Source: Megamerina dolium | Taxonomy: Eukaryota; Arthropoda; Insecta; Diptera; Megamerinidae | Assembly (NCBI GenBank): GCA_963854835.1 | Contig: OY978525.1 | Coordinates: 59,398,355 to 59,462,354 of the forward strand | Length of the DNA stretch: 64,000 nt | Direction of reading: 5' to 3' | Shown here: in pieces, positions 20,278-31,914 of the stretch | How positions within the stretch are numbered: position 1 is the first letter of the stretch | How the letters are laid out: every line of letters begins with the position of its first letter | Position numbers and translations under genes: made by a program | The notes under the pieces: generated by a model | What the model saw: the letters and a program-made list of their open reading frames with translations, nothing else | What the model was told of the DNA's origin: nothing | Database searches by the model: none

Positions 20278-21080
20278 CTATGATGCAACAACAACAGCAG
20301 CAATTGCGTATGGCTATTCAAAAAGTATCGTCTCGTCAAGAAAATGTGTTGGAAGAATTCCAGAAAAAAATTGACTACAAGTTTCACGAACATTCATCTA
20401 GCCAAGAAAATTCTCAAATAGGCATTGATATCAGATTTCATGAAATTTCTGGTGCCATTAATGACAAATTCACAGAGTTTTAAGACCACGTGGATGATTT
20501 TGATGTTAAGCTGATGGAACATGTCGACGATTGGGAAGATAAGTTCAAAAAATTAGAGCACGAACTCAGTAAACTAAAAATAAACAGACCATCTACATTA
20601 GTGATTAGAGAAACAAGTACAATCCTACTAAAGCCACCAACATTTGATGAAACCACACACTTCAAAATCTTCAAGCTTCAGTTTGAGAAAACAGCTACGA
20701 AGAATCAATAGGACGATACTGACAAGACTGCTGCTTTAATAGTGGCATTAAAAGGTAATACTTCCGAAGTGTTACAGATTGTTCCAGAGAAAGATCGTGG
20801 TAGCTATCAACCACTGATAGACACACTTCATCGGAAATATGGAAATTAATATAAGAGTCAATTACATCGAGTGGAATTGAGATCGCGTGTGCAACGGAGT
20901 AATGAGAGCCTTCAGGAATACGCTCCCGATATTGAGCGCTTATGTCATCTAGCGTCCTCCGGTAATTCGGAAGAGTTCGTCGAAAAAATCAAAATAGAGG
21001 ATTTCATAGATGGCATACGTGATGGAGAGACAAAGCGTGCCCTAGTCATGTCACCAAGGTATACTTATGCCGAAACAGTC
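20278..21080 (+). pseudogene. Gypsy gag (second copy), interrupted by a BEL element
   Basis: It restarts gag at the glutamine run also found at 17354 and runs parallel to the first copy: SRQENVLEEFQKKIDYKFHE, HVDDWEDKFKKLEHELSKLK, then ETTHFKIFKLQFEKTA and LIDTLHRKYGN. It keeps a block deleted from copy 1 (SNESLQEYAPDIERLCHLAS). It ends at ETVC, where the BEL/Pao element is inserted after CAGTC. The sequence resumes at 27589. Confidence 0.85.
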
Positions 21081-21431
21081 TGTTGGGTCACCCTAATATC
21101 ATCAGCGCCACAGAGACACATACTCAGATATATACATCTAATGTACTTCTCATTTTTACTCTTTTTATTTTCGCTACTCATACATGCATACACACAAACA
21201 CGTAATATTGAGTAATAATAACTCTACTCAATTTTGCGTGTCTGTGTTCTTAGCTGCATACACATCTCATGAACTCGAATAAATCAGTGTACAATTATCA
21301 GTTGTTAGAAACACATCCCCTTTTTATTTTTCTCTCCGTGTGATCAGTTGACGTACAACTTCCGACACTACATTTGCGTACCCCCACTTCCCTCGTTTCG
21401 TGCTAGTTAGGAAAAAGCTCCTGACTTTACA
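21081..21431 (+). repeat. BEL/Pao 5' LTR (351 bp)
   Basis: TGTTGGGTCACC…CTGACTTTACA. Identical in length to the 3' LTR at 27233-27583, with three differences seen near its 3' end (CTCTCC/CTCGCC, AGCTCC/AGTTCC, CTTTACA/CTCTACA). Confidence 0.95.
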
Positions 21432-21435
21432 TTTT

Positions 21436-21453
21436 TGGCGCCCAACGTGGGGC
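21436..21453 (+). promoter_or_regulatory. Primer-binding site, tRNA-Lys(CUU)
   Basis: TGGCGCCCAACGTGGGGC, four bases after the LTR. From memory of the insect tRNA-Lys(CUU) 3' end (…GCCCCACGTTGGGCGCCA) this is an exact 18-nt complement, so minus-strand synthesis would be primed by that tRNA. Confidence 0.8.
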
Positions 21454-21835
21454 ACGTACGCAAATCGCTGATCATCACCATTATCGTTGGAAATCAAATA
21501 GCTGCAATAACCCATGCAAATCATCGCAAATTGCAGGCGTTAAAGTAGCTACACCAACTGCAACCAGTGTGCAGATCATTGCAATTTTATAAAAAAATTG
21601 ACATATCGTCGGTCGACAGGCCTTCACATCGGTCCTGCTCATCCATCGCCTTCGTAACATTGCATTTCCAGCGGATCTCGTCGAAAATATAAATAAATAA
21701 ACTGTACTTCCAAGCATACCTGTTCGCCACTGCGGTCCTAGCATACATATATACATCAGGCCAGAAGTAACGTTACTCTGGTTTCGCTACAGTTATTCGA
21801 CATTGCTGCCTACGCCAGCGTAACTAGCTTCAGTT

Positions 21836-21965
21836 ACTTCGTCGCTCGCGACTGCACAACCCAGCAGTCAACGTTACAGTTTACTTCGTCGCTCGCGACT
21901 GCACAACCCAGCAGTCAACGTTACAGTTTACGTCGTCGCTCGCGACTGCACAACCCAGCAGTCAA
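21836..21965 (+). repeat. 47-bp tandem repeat, ~2.8 units, in the BEL leader
   Basis: The unit begins ACTTCGTCGCTCGCGACTGC and starts at 21836, 21883 and 21930 (third unit ACGTCG…). It lies in the untranslated leader between the primer-binding site and gag. Confidence 0.92.
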
Positions 21966-22052
21966 ATTTATAATTTTCGTCGTCTCAACATTTGTTTAAC
22001 CCAGCGGTCAACGTTGTAGTCACTCGGGTTATATATCACGTCACAAGTCACT

Positions 22053-22346
22053 ATGTCACTAGATGAACGCAAACGTAAGCGTGCCAACATAAAACGAAAT
22101 ATCTCGCGTATTAAATCTATTGTAGAGGCAATACGAGATAACGACGCCAAACCGTCGCATAGTGAGCTCCAATGTCGCTTGGGAATTTTGGAGTCTTACT
22201 TCAAACAAGCACTGTCAGTACAATCTGACATCGAAGATTTAGATTCGTCCGATAATGGTCGAGCAGATTTAGAGGAAAGCTACATATCTATAAAGCTCAG
22301 CATACAAGCGCAACTCGGGGAGGATGGAAATACGACGGTGAATTAA
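22053..22346 (+). pseudogene. BEL/Pao gag N-terminus, ending at a nonsense codon
   Basis: 97 codons from MSLDERKRKRANIKRNISRI, a basic and helical start followed by an acidic stretch, the usual N-terminal layout of Pao gag. It ends at TAA (22344-22346) in the same frame as the 689-codon stretch that follows, so a single stop separates it from the rest. ATG 22053 is the first good start after the leader repeat. Confidence 0.8.
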
Positions 22347-24410
22347 ACTGAGACGGCTGCATCAGCAACTGTAGTTCCCACTTCGCATCTCCCAAAATTG
22401 GCGCTGCCTACATTCAGCGGAGACTACGCTGAATACAAAAACTTCATAGTGTCTTTCACTCAACTAATATCACGTGAGCCCAGACTATCTAACATAGAGC
22501 GTTTTAATTATCTCTTATCGTGCTTGAAAGGCACAGCGTTAGAAACGGTAAAGGCCTTTCAAGTAACTAGCGAAAATTACTCAAAGGCATTAGATAGACT
22601 TAAAGAAAGATTTGATAATCCAACCTTGATATTTTTAGAAGGAATTGCTTCACTTTTTGCGCTTCAGCCAGCTGACAAATCGAACGCTCAGCATTTGAGA
22701 AGTCTCGTAGACAAAGCATCTGCCATATTTAGCTCGCTGGAATCACTGGGTACAAGCTCCAACATTGCGCAATCCATGTTGATCTACCTCGTCATGGGCA
22801 AATGTGATCAGCTGACGCGCAACAAATGGAATGAGTCCCTCGACTACAAAACGCTCCCGACCTGGTCTCAATGCACCCGCGTTTTAGAACGCCATTGCCA
22901 ATTTTTATACTCATCGGAATCATCATCGAATCGCAAGTCGGAGCCTGGCAAGCAGAAACGTTCGACGAATTTCAATCAACAGTCATCATTTGCAATAATC
23001 AACTCTAACTGTGTCGTTTGTACCAGCTCCACTCACAAACTTACTGGCTGCCCTCAATTTAAGGAAATGACTTCTAATCAGCGTTTTGATATAGTTAAAA
23101 GGCACGATCTGTGCATAAACTGCCTAAGCAATGGACATAGATTGGCTCAGTGTCCGTCGAAACATCGCTGTCGAACTTGTAACAAAGGCCATCACACGAT
23201 GTTGCATCACAACACGTCGTCGGCACAGCAACCGATGTCAACAATGAAGCCCTCGTATTCAGCTTCACCAGTTTGGCAACCAACGAACTCGACAGGTACA
23301 CTTCAATCGCATGCCGAAGCGGACTTTTCACAAGCTATAACGCATTCACACATGGGAACGTCAGAGAACGGGCAAGTGATATTGGCAACAGCAATGGTTT
23401 TGGTTAAAGATGCAACAGGTGCATACAAACTCGGCAGGGCTTTGCTCGATTCGTGTTCGCAGATGAACTTCATCACAGACGACTTTGCTCAAAAACTTCG
23501 TCTTTGTCGCGAAAAATGTCATGTTGGAATACGCAGCATTGGATGTTCGTTGACAAACCTAAAGGCACGGGCAACTACTACAGTCAAGTCGCGTACTTCG
23601 AACTTGAGCCTGTCTTTACAATTCGGCATTACAACGCATATCGCCTATCAACCGGGTGCGGCAATCGATACATCGACATGGAACCTTCCATGCAACACAA
23701 CGCTGGCAGATGAGGAGTTTTTCAAACCACGGCGAATTGATCTACTCCTTGGGGCAGAGGCATTCTTTGAAGCCCTTGCAGTGGGTCAAATTCGGCTAGG
23801 AGCCAGTTTACCGACGTTGCAGAAAACGTTATTTGGCTGGATCATTTCTGGCAGATGTCAGCAACAACGTCAAGCAAATCCATCCGCTTGCCTAATGTCA
23901 TATGAAGAATCGATTGACGAAAATCTAAAACATCTTTGGAAACTCGACGCTATCGCCACACCAGTCAAATCAGTTCAGCCTGAACACAGCATGTGCGAAG
24001 ACCACTTTTTAGCTACGACTCAGCAGGACGCAACTGGACGCATAACTGTAGGTCTGCCTTTCAAAAACAACCCTTCTTGTCTAGGAAATTCGTTTGAAAA
24101 TGCGCGTCGCCGATTCCTTTCAATTGAGAGACGTCTCTTGAAATCTCCTTACATTCGTTCTCAATACATCTCGTTTATGGAAGAATACGAAAACCTCGGT
24201 CATATGTCAATTGTAACAAACCCCAATTTGGATGAACCTCATTTTTATATACCCCATCATTGTGTTCTCAAGCCGAATAGCGAGTCAACAAAACTTCGTG
24301 TTGTATTCGACGCTTCATGTAGGACAACATCGCAAACATCATTGAATGATCTACTGCTAGTTGGACCAACAATTCAACAAGAGCATACTATTGCTACAAT
24401 TTCGCTTATT
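22347..24410 (+). pseudogene. BEL/Pao gag core, zinc knuckles, protease and start of RT
   Basis: Open in one frame to 24467, with the first internal Met at 22398. The DUF1759-type gag core starts LALPTFSGDYAEYKNFIVSF. Zinc knuckles follow: CVVCTSSTHKLTGCPQF, then LCINCLSNGHRLAQC and CRTCNKGHHTMLHH. The protease block is RALLDSCSQMNFITDDFAQK, with C where many have G. The RT approach region reads FYIPHHCVLKPNSESTKLRV and VFDASCRTTSQTSLNDLLLV. Near 24380 a frameshift diverts the frame; the RT continues in the +1 frame at 24361-25239. Confidence 0.92.
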
Positions 24411-25239
24411 TCGATATGCTCTAACCGCAGACGTCACCAAGATGTACAGGCAAGTACTTTTGAATAGTAATGATCGTAAATACCACTATATTCTTTGGCG
24501 AGCTTCTCCAGATCTGGAACTCCGCACATATCAATTAAATACCGTCACTTATGGAACAGCCTCAGCTCCATACCTTGCAGTGCGCAGTCTTCACTACTTA
24601 GCTGACAAGTGCATGGACGAGTTTCCGGTTGGTGCCTTAGTGGTGAAGTCGTCTTTTTATGTAGACGATATGCTTTGTGGAGCCGACAGCACGGATGCTT
24701 TACGTACGGTAAAGGATCAAGTTACTGCCGTACTCGAACGAGGAAATTTTCTATTATCGAAGTGGCATTCCAACCATTCAGACTTCAGAGAATGCCAAAC
24801 GTCGAAAGACCTCAACTTCACTGAAGAACTTGTAACCAGCGCCCTTGGTGTAACATGGGATCAACACGATGACATCTTTTTATTCACCTTCTCACCAAAA
24901 CAAGTTCCGCCTGCGGTCACAAAACGAACGATTCTTTCAATCGCATCATCACTCTTCGACCCGCTTGGATTGCTTACACCAATTCTGATAATGTCCAAAA
25001 TAATACTTCAAGAACTGTGGCTCTTGAAGCTTGATTGGGACGAGTCTGTCCCACAGAATTTGCAACATGCTTGGAGTCAATATTTATCGTCACTCAATTC
25101 GCTATCTACGCTTGCGGTGCCTCGTTATTGTCTCCAGCCAAACACATACAGCATTCAAATCCACGGATTTGTGATGCATCAATTCGAGCATACGGTTGCT
25201 GTTTGTATTTACGCACGGAAAACGCTGATGGAAACATAG
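24361..25239 (+). pseudogene. BEL/Pao reverse transcriptase, frameshifted
   Basis: Carries the RT core: FRYALTADVTKMYRQVLLNS, then YQLNTVTYGTASAPYLAVRS and SSFYVDDMLCGADS, where YVDD is the catalytic box (~24657-24668). RNase H-side sequence follows: ALGVTWDQHDDIFLFTFSPK, then SLFDPLGLLTPILIMSKIIL and LWLLKLDWDESVP. The frame departs near 25200; colinear peptide continues in another frame (RAYGCCLYLRTENADGNIAV, 25160-25337). Confidence 0.92.
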
Positions 25240-25564
25240 CTGTTCACTTGCTTACATCGAAGTCACGTGTGGCTCCAGTCAAAAAACAATCGCTTCCAAA
25301 ACTCGAGCTTTGCGGAGCTCATCTTCTCGCTCAGTAGTACAATAAGGTAAAAACCATTTTTCAAATAAACCTATTCTCGCATACTTTTGGACCGATGCGC
25401 AACTAGTACTTCATTGACTACAACAACATTCGGTCACTCTGTCAACGTTCGTAGGTAACAGAGTCTCCGATATACAGGAGCTGACAGAAAAGGGCCAGTG
25501 GAGATTTGTACCGACTCAACAAAATCCCGCAGACCTGGTATCTCGTGGTTGCTCTATTAGTGAT
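25240..25564 (+). pseudogene. BEL/Pao RNase H region with stops
   Basis: Continues KSRVAPVKKQSLPKLELCGA and HLLAQ before a TAG at 25336-25338. After shifted frames it reads TFWTDAQLVLH, a stop, then NRVSDIQELTEKGQWRFVPT and QQNPADLVSRGCS. This matches the RNase H to integrase linker of BEL/Pao pol. At least two stops and one or two frame changes occur within 300 bp. Confidence 0.85.
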
Positions 25565-27205
25565 TTGAAATCATCAGACTGGTTTACAGGCCCGTCCTTT
25601 CTGCGCGAAGATATGGCGAAATGGCCCATCAGAAAGGATAAACTCGACGTCGCCACCGACATCATCAACGCCGAAAAGCGAAAAAGTTTGTTTGCTGTTA
25701 TAATACAAACAAACTACATCTTGGAGGCTCTTGAAAAAGTCAGCTCATACATCCACTGTCTGCGACTCGTGGCATGGATGTTCAGATTCAGTGACACATG
25801 CAGGAAGATAGCAAGACCACCGACTTCCTCGCCAACGCCTGATGAATTGCGCCATGCACTAAACTCCATCGTATGGAATATTCAACATCAGCATTTTGCC
25901 GACGAATTTCACTTGTTAAAGAAAAGTATGCCATTAAAGAACAATTTAAAATTTTTAACACCATTTGTGGACACGTCAACTGGTTTCGAGCTCATTAAGG
26001 TTGGCGGCCGCTTGGAATATGCAGATATGCAGGACGCTCAAAAGCATCCCATCCTGCTGCCCAGCAATTCACCATTTGTGACAAAATACGTTCGGTATTT
26101 ACACCTACAAAATTATCATGCCGGTCCTAAGGCATTAGTAGCCTTACTTCGCCTAGAGTTTTGGGTAGTCAACGCCAGAGACGTCGCTCGTCGTACTGTT
26201 CGCTCGTGTGTCCATTGCGTCCGCTACAGACCAAGGCTGTTGCAACAGATTATGGGGCCGCTACCGGCGGCACGTCTTTCGCCTGCACGCCTATTCGAAC
26301 GCTGCGGGGTTGACTTTTGTGGACCGATTAACACATACTTGCGAATTCGCGGAAAAATACCTAACAAGTCATATCTGGCCGTTTTCGTTTGCTTGCTGAC
26401 CAAAGCCGTTCACATCGAAGTAGTCTCCGATTTATCAACAAAATCATTCTTAAATGCACTAAAGCGCATGGGCAGTCGTCGAAAAATGCCATGCGATATA
26501 TTTTGCGATAACGCTACAAACTTCGTTGAAGCTTCCAATCACTTTAAGGAGCTAAAGCAATTTTTGTTCAATTCTGAGACACAAAATGAAATATGTAAAT
26601 TTTGTTCATCAGACTTCATTAATTTTCATTTTATTCCTCCCAGGGCACCTCATTTCGGCGGCCTCTGGGAAGCAGCAGTAAAGAGCGCAAAGGGTTTGCT
26701 TAATCGAACGTTGGCAAACACCAAACTAACATTTGAAGAGCTGAGCACCGTCGCCACTGAAATAGAAGCAATACTCAACTCCCGCCCACTGACGCCGCTG
26801 TCGTCAGACCCAAACGATCTTGGAGCACTTACAGCCGGACACCTTTTGGTTGGCGATTCACTACGTGGCCTGCCTGAGCGTTCCATCGAACACAAAAATA
26901 TATCCAATTTGGATCATTTTGAGATGATCACCTCAATTAAACAACGTTTTTGGCGTCGCTGGTCTGCAGACTATTTTAATGAATTGCGCGCACGGGTCAA
27001 GTGGACGACACCTGCACCAAATCTCACAGTTGGAGCATTAGTCATAATTCATGACGACAACTTGCCGCCACAACGATGGAAACTTGGTCGCGTCGAATCT
27101 ATCGTGCTTGGGCGAGACGGTCATGTACGTGTTGTACATTTACGTACTGCAACTGGGCCTTGTTGCCGCCCAATAAGCAAATTAGCCATCCTACCAGTAT
27201 CTTGA
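25565..27205 (+). pseudogene. BEL/Pao integrase, long open segment (546 codons)
   Basis: The last and longest intact part of the polyprotein. The zinc-binding part has H residues in YLHLQNYHAGPKALVA and the CVHC pair in VRSCVHCVRYRPR. The core shows the first Asp in CGVDFCGPIN, the second in CDIFCDNATNF and the Glu in HFGGLWEAAVKSAK. A C-terminal DUF5641-like region (FWRRWSADYFNELRARVKW, then IIHDDNLPPQRWKLGRV) ends at RPISKLAILPVS before the 3' LTR. No break was seen within it, but it depends on the broken upstream frames for translation. Confidence 0.93.
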
Positions 27206-27232
27206 AAGGTAGTCCTTTCAACGGGGCCGGTA
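27206..27232 (+). promoter_or_regulatory. Region holding the BEL polypurine tract
   Basis: The 27 bases between the stop codon and the 3' LTR include CAACGGGGCCGG, the only purine-leaning run before TGTTGGG. It is the probable plus-strand primer site. Confidence 0.5.
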
Positions 27233-27583
27233 TGTTGGGTCACCCTAATATCATCAGCGCCACAGAGACACATACTCAGATATATACATCTAATGTACTT
27301 CTCATTTTTACTCTTTTTATTTTCGCTACTCATACATGCATACACACAAACACGTAATATTGAGTAATAATAACTCTACTCAATTTTGCGTGTCTGTGTT
27401 CTTAGCTGCATACACATCTCATGAACTCGAATAAATCAGTGTACAATTATCAGTTGTTAGAAACACATCCCCTTTTTATTTTTCTCGCCGTGTGATCAGT
27501 TGACGTACAACTTCCGACACTACATTTGCGTACCCCCACTTCCCTCGTTTCGTGCTAGTTAGGAAAAAGTTCCTGACTCTACA
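27233..27583 (+). repeat. BEL/Pao 3' LTR (351 bp)
   Basis: TGTTGGGTCACC…CTGACTCTACA, followed by the target duplication CAGTC. Confidence 0.95.
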
Positions 27584-27588
27584 CAGTC

Positions 27589-29040
27589 AGTAGTGCCTTG
27601 ACGTTTGAAGCCGCCAGTTTGATGTGTCGACCAATGCCACGGGTACGCCAATTAGAAACAGAAACAACAGACCTGGTTGAAGCAGTGTGTCAGGCATTCA
27701 AGTCCGTAGTGCAGCCTAAGGAAGAACAACAGGTCGACGCGAAAACAAATTTATCGGTAAGTGCTTCATATGCGATCAAAGAAGACACATGGTGCCGGAG
27801 GAGTCATGGACCACCGAACGAGTGCAAGAAGATATTGGAACGACCCAGATCTCGTAAAGATTATGGAACACAAGGAACAGGGCATACGTCCAGATTGGCA
27901 AGAAATGGCTAATGAGAGTCCAATAGCAAAGGCATACTGGACGCAGTGGCAAAGCCTGCACTTACGGGACGGATGATTATTCAGAGCATGGGAAAGTAAA
28001 GATGGAAAGATCACTAATGATCTTCTAGTGGTACCCAAGGCAAGAATAAATGAAGTGATAGCTGAGTATCACAATGTGTCCAGTGGAGGGCATTTGGAAA
28101 TCACCAAAACCGTCGAGAAAATAAAGAAACGATTTTATTGGGTTGGATGTCATGACCATGTCGCTGATTGGATTCGGAAGTGTAAGCAATGTGCAATGGC
28201 CAAAGGTCCCACTAAGAAAATTCGAGGTAAGATGCACCAATACACCGTGGGTGCTCCATTAGAGCGAATTGCTATGGACATAGCTGGACCATTTCCAATA
28301 AGCATCGCAGGAAACAAGTATGTTCTGGTGGTTATAGATTACTTCAGTAAATGACCTGAAGTATACCCCATTCCAAATCAAGAAACTAGTACAGTTGCGG
28401 ATGTATTCGTCAACCAATGGGTTACTCGTTTTGATGTACCGATGGAGTTACACTCAGACCAAGGTCGAAATTTCGAATTCCAAGATATATGCCGTATGCT
28501 GGGTATATACAAAACTCGTACAACACCTTTGCACCCACAATCTGATGGCATGGTAGAACGATTTAGCCGTACCTTGGAGGAATATTTGAGAAAAGTCGTA
28601 GATAAATACCAAAGATACTGGGATGTACATATACCAATGTTCCTCATGGCATATTGATGCGCACAACATGATAAGACGGCTACTACACCGGCAATGGCAA
28701 TTTTTGCCATTGCCAGTGATTTAAAAATTGGAGTCGTAACACCAACGTGATCAACCGAAGGTAATTATACTAGCGAAAAGCGGGAACAGTTGGATGAAGT
28801 ACATCAGTTCATCAGAGAGCGGTCGCAGATGATAAGCGATAAGATGAAGACCAGGTATGACTTGAAAGCAAATTCAAAAGGGTTCTACGAAGGAGAGCTT
28901 GTAATGCTTCATAATCCACAACGAAAGAAAGGCCTGTCCGCTAAACTACAGACTCTTTGGGAAGGACCATATGAGATTATAGCAAAGATAAATGACGTAG
29001 TGTATCGTATTCAGCGGGGGGAAGTATAAAAACTTGTTCG
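27589..29040 (+). pseudogene. Gypsy gag tail joined to integrase, broken
   Basis: It resumes gag after the BEL insertion (TFEAASLMCRPMPR, then KTNLSVSASYAIKE). Near 27780 it jumps to late pol, so protease, RT and RNase H are deleted. The integrase part reads VVPKARINEVIAEYHNVSSG, then GHLEITKTVEKIKKRFYWVG and CHDHVADWIRKCKQC (zinc finger), AMDIAGPFPI (first Asp), LHSDQGRNFE (second Asp) and PLHPQSDGMVERFSRTLEEY (Glu). The chromo-like tail (YDLKANSKGFYEGELVMLHN, LWEGPYEIIAKINDVVYRIQ) ends at 29029. Stops occur at about 27974, 28352 and 28655. It lacks whatever RT portion 19251-20277 contains. Confidence 0.88.
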
Positions 29041-29054
29041 GGACGAACAAGGTT

Positions 29055-29067
29055 AAGAGGAGGGCAG
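29055..29067 (+). promoter_or_regulatory. Polypurine tract of the gypsy element
   Basis: AAGAGGAGGGCAG directly abuts the 3' LTR (TGTAACG at 29068), the expected plus-strand primer. In the inverted copy the matching run lies at 44683-44700. Confidence 0.8.
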
Positions 29068-29318
29068 TGTAACGAGTATCGATAGTTGGTTACTCATCAC
29101 TATTGTGAGCGACACTATTGGCAGCATCGAAACGAATGTCAACAAAAAGAAATAAGCAATAACCAGAACAAGCCAACGAGAAAGAAAGAGACGAATCTCG
29201 ATAAAGGAAGATTCTGGGGTGTTGCCAACAGATTATAAATAGAGCCAGTGTTGAGAAGTGAGAATCAATCTAATTCCGAACGTAATTGCGAAAACATTGA
29301 TACAGAGGCAAAAGTTGC
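29068..29318 (+). repeat. 3' LTR of the gypsy element, first part (split)
   Basis: TGTAACGAGTATCGATAG… as in the other LTRs, running to GCAAAAGTTGC. Here a LINE is inserted; the LTR resumes at 35574. The 9-bp AAAAGTTGC (29310-29318) is repeated at 35565-35573. Confidence 0.93.
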
Positions 29319-31200
29319 CTCTGTTGAATATTTGTTGAACGCAGCTAAGACACGGAACGCTAACGCGGTACGTCAAAAGTCATACAGTCAAATTGATCGC
29401 GAAGTGAAACGCAGTGCTCGGAATGATAAGCGCAAATGGACAGAAAATCTTGCTCGGGAAGCTGAAGCAGCTGCTGCAACGAACCGGAGCCGTGACCTAT
29501 ATAGAACAACAAAAAGACTGACGCAAGGCAAAAACACCTCTTCGCTACCAATAAGAGACGCAGCCGGCACACTCGTGACACCAACAGAGGAGCAACTGTC
29601 CATTTGGACACAATACTACGCCGACATGCTTTCCAATACTACGGGCTCTGTCGAAAAAATCTGCTCATGCACAGCTCATGAAGAACGAGACGATATCCCA
29701 CGGGAATGCCCAAGCATATCGTAGATCGCTGCGGCCATAAAATCGCTGAAGAGCAACAAAGCCCCAGGATAAGATAACATATCACCGGAGTTATTGAAAG
29801 CCAATCCCGAGACCAGTGCACATCTAATTTACCCCGTAATAAAAGACTTCTGTGACACTGGTAACCTTCCTGATAAACTGAAAGAAGGGGTAATCATAAA
29901 AATTCCAAAGAAAGGAAACCTTTCAGAGTGTAAGAACAGGAGAGGTATCACACTGTTGAGTATGATCAATAAGGTAATCGCGCAGATCATAAACAAAAGG
30001 CTCTCATCCGCACTTCAACTCGAGCTCAGACAGGAACAGGCTGGCTTCAGGCCATATCGTTCTTGCATTGACCACATAAACAGTCTCCGAGTCATTGTCG
30101 AACAATCAGTTGAATGGTGGTCCCCACTTTACCTTGTGTTCATTGACTTTCAAAAGGCGCTTGACACTATACACCACGGTGCTATCCGTAACGCTCTGGA
30201 ATGCAAAGGAGTCCCATGCAAAATGATCGAACTCGTCGATGCACTTTACACCGAAGCAGGCTGCCAGGTAATGCACGAACAAGTTCTAGGCGACAGAATA
30301 AAGATACTCGCAGGCCTACGACAGGGGTGTGTATTATCACCATTGCTTTTTAACATCGTATTGGATACTATTATGAAGAATGCCACAAGACCTGAAAGTG
30401 GGATTACCTGGGGCCTGCGGGGTCGTCTCTCTGACCTCGATTATGCGGATGACATTTGCCTGCTATCTCACACCTACTCGGATATGGAGACGAAATTTCA
30501 ACTGGTACAAAGTTGCAATTTGTTGAATGCCGCCGCTAAAGTCGGCTTGGCATTCAACATTCCAAAAACCAAAGTATTGCGTATAAACACCCAAAATACG
30601 CGTGCATTCGCGATTGATGGTATCCAGCTGGAGGAGGTACATTCTTTTTGCATTTTTTTACTAAGATAGGGTAGCATCATCTCGACGTCGAGTTGTTCGA
30701 GCGAAGACATCCAAAATCGCATCAAAAAAGCAATGGTAGCATTCGGCACTCTACATCCAATCTGGAATGCATCACACATCTCGCGGCGCACAAAATTGAA
30801 AATATTTAACTCCAATGTTAAACCATCTTTGCTGTATGGTTGCGAGACGTGGAACACATCAGCGGCGGATGTAAATGCACTGCAAGTCTACATAAACCGC
30901 TGTTTACGTAAAATTCTGAAAATTTTCTGGCCTAACACTATCAAATGCTGACCTATGGAGCAAGACGCAGCAAACGCCAGTACTTATTGAAATTCGGAAG
31001 AGAAAATGGAGCTGGATCGGCCATGTTCTGCGTAGACAAAGCGAAGACCTAACAAGAAACGCCATCGATTGGAACCAGCAAGGCACCCGAAGACGAGGAA
31101 TGCCTGCGAATACTTGGAGAAGACTGCTGGAGTCGGAAACCCGCGCCATGAACCTTAGCTGGAGCGAACTTAAGAGGCTGGCACAAGACAGATCTGAATG
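29319..31200 (+). pseudogene. LINE ORF2: linker, reverse transcriptase and C-terminus
   Basis: The linker (29319-29724) includes RSARNDKRKWTENLAREAEA. The RT starts SLKSNKAPG with one stop at 29776-29778, then VIIKIPKKGNLSECKNRRGI and LLSMINKVIAQIINKRL. Frame 29794-30669 carries LYLVFIDFQKALDTIHHGAI (first Asp block), RQGCVLSPLLFNIVLD and LSDLDYADDICLLSHTYSD (YADD box). After a shift, 30733-30951 gives KLKIFNSNVKPSLLYGCETW and VYINRCLRKILKIFWP. Then RKRKWSWIGHVLRRQSEDLT and RNAIDWNQQGTRRRGMPANT follow to about 31200. No endonuclease domain remains. Clade by recollection of the C-terminal motifs; could be another RT family. Confidence 0.85.
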
Positions 31201-31242
31201 AAGAAAATTTGTTGTGGCCCTTTGTTCCTCCTTGGAACTATA

Positions 31243-31243
<1 letters not shown>
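29319..31243 (+). mobile_element. 5'-truncated non-LTR retrotransposon (RTE-like, tentative)
   Basis: It begins inside the pre-RT linker of ORF2 and ends with an (AT)n tail, a common 3' end in RTE-type LINEs. The left edge coincides with the first copy of the 9-bp duplication AAAAGTTGC; the second copy lies 6.2 kb away, after the tail and the elements that later landed in it. Confidence 0.8.

Positions 31244-31287
<44 letters not shown>
31244..31287. repeat. (AT)n tract, LINE tail
   Basis: A pure AT run directly after the LINE, ending in TTA where the long-TIR element begins. Confidence 0.93.
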
Positions 31288-31290
<3 letters not shown>

Positions 31291-31291
<1 letters not shown>

Positions 31292-31582
31292 GGTGGGTCA
31301 AATTGTAGGGGGCCGAAAAAATGTTAAGGGGCTCATCGAGATTCTTGTTCTACGGGTCATTTGAAGATACTTTTCCAAAGAAACCATAGCTCTAAAATGA
31401 TTTTCGAGCCCCCGCATTTTTCAAAATAGGTTTTTTCCCCAAATACTCAAGAATAGATGTAAAAAAAAATGCTATTTTCTCTAGCCAAATGTGTATGTGG
31501 GGGTTTTTGGATCGAGGAATCCATTTTTGAGATCTATTTTTATTTTTGAGCACCACCAGAGGGCGCTTTCGTTCATTTTTTA
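31291..31582. repeat. Left long terminal inverted repeat (~290 bp)
   Basis: Pairs with 33221-33497. Strongly matched at the tip and in the block ending GAGGGCGCTTTCGT. Confidence 0.82.
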
Positions 31583-31914
31583 ATTTTATCGTTTTTTTTT
31601 TTTGGGTAAATTTACGAAATTTTTCGTGTAAATTGACGAATATTTGACTTTCTCATAAGACAACCCAAAACTTTAAATAGCCCAGAGTGTTTAGCGTTAA
31701 AAATGATGGGGGAAGGGGGGGGGGGTTATTCATTCACGACCTATATCGAATTTAAGACAAAGAGTAAACAAAGCATATTTTACTTTATTTTTTTCTTCTA
31801 AAATTCAACATAACAAATAATAAAAGCATATAAAATGTAATTAATAAAAAAAATTAATTGAATTCAGTAATTAAGAAACAAAACGAAGAGTTTTAGGAAA
31901 TAAACGCGAAGGAG

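Larger units (their letters stand above)
21081..27583 (+). mobile_element. Full-length BEL/Pao LTR retrotransposon (6503 bp)
   Basis: Two 351-bp LTRs (TGTTGGGTCA…CTACA or TTACA) flank a primer-binding site, a leader, gag, protease, RT/RNase H and integrase in BEL/Pao order. The 5-bp duplication CAGTC flanks the element (21076-21080, 27584-27588). By eye the LTRs differ at three positions, so the insertion is young. It lies inside the second gag of the older gypsy element. The coding region is nevertheless interrupted (see coding entries). Confidence 0.95.

Noticed and set aside
31690..31728. G-run near 31709-31725 as a possible G-quadruplex
   Set aside because: One long G homopolymer block with a few interruptions; may be a sequencing or slippage product and has no paired context.
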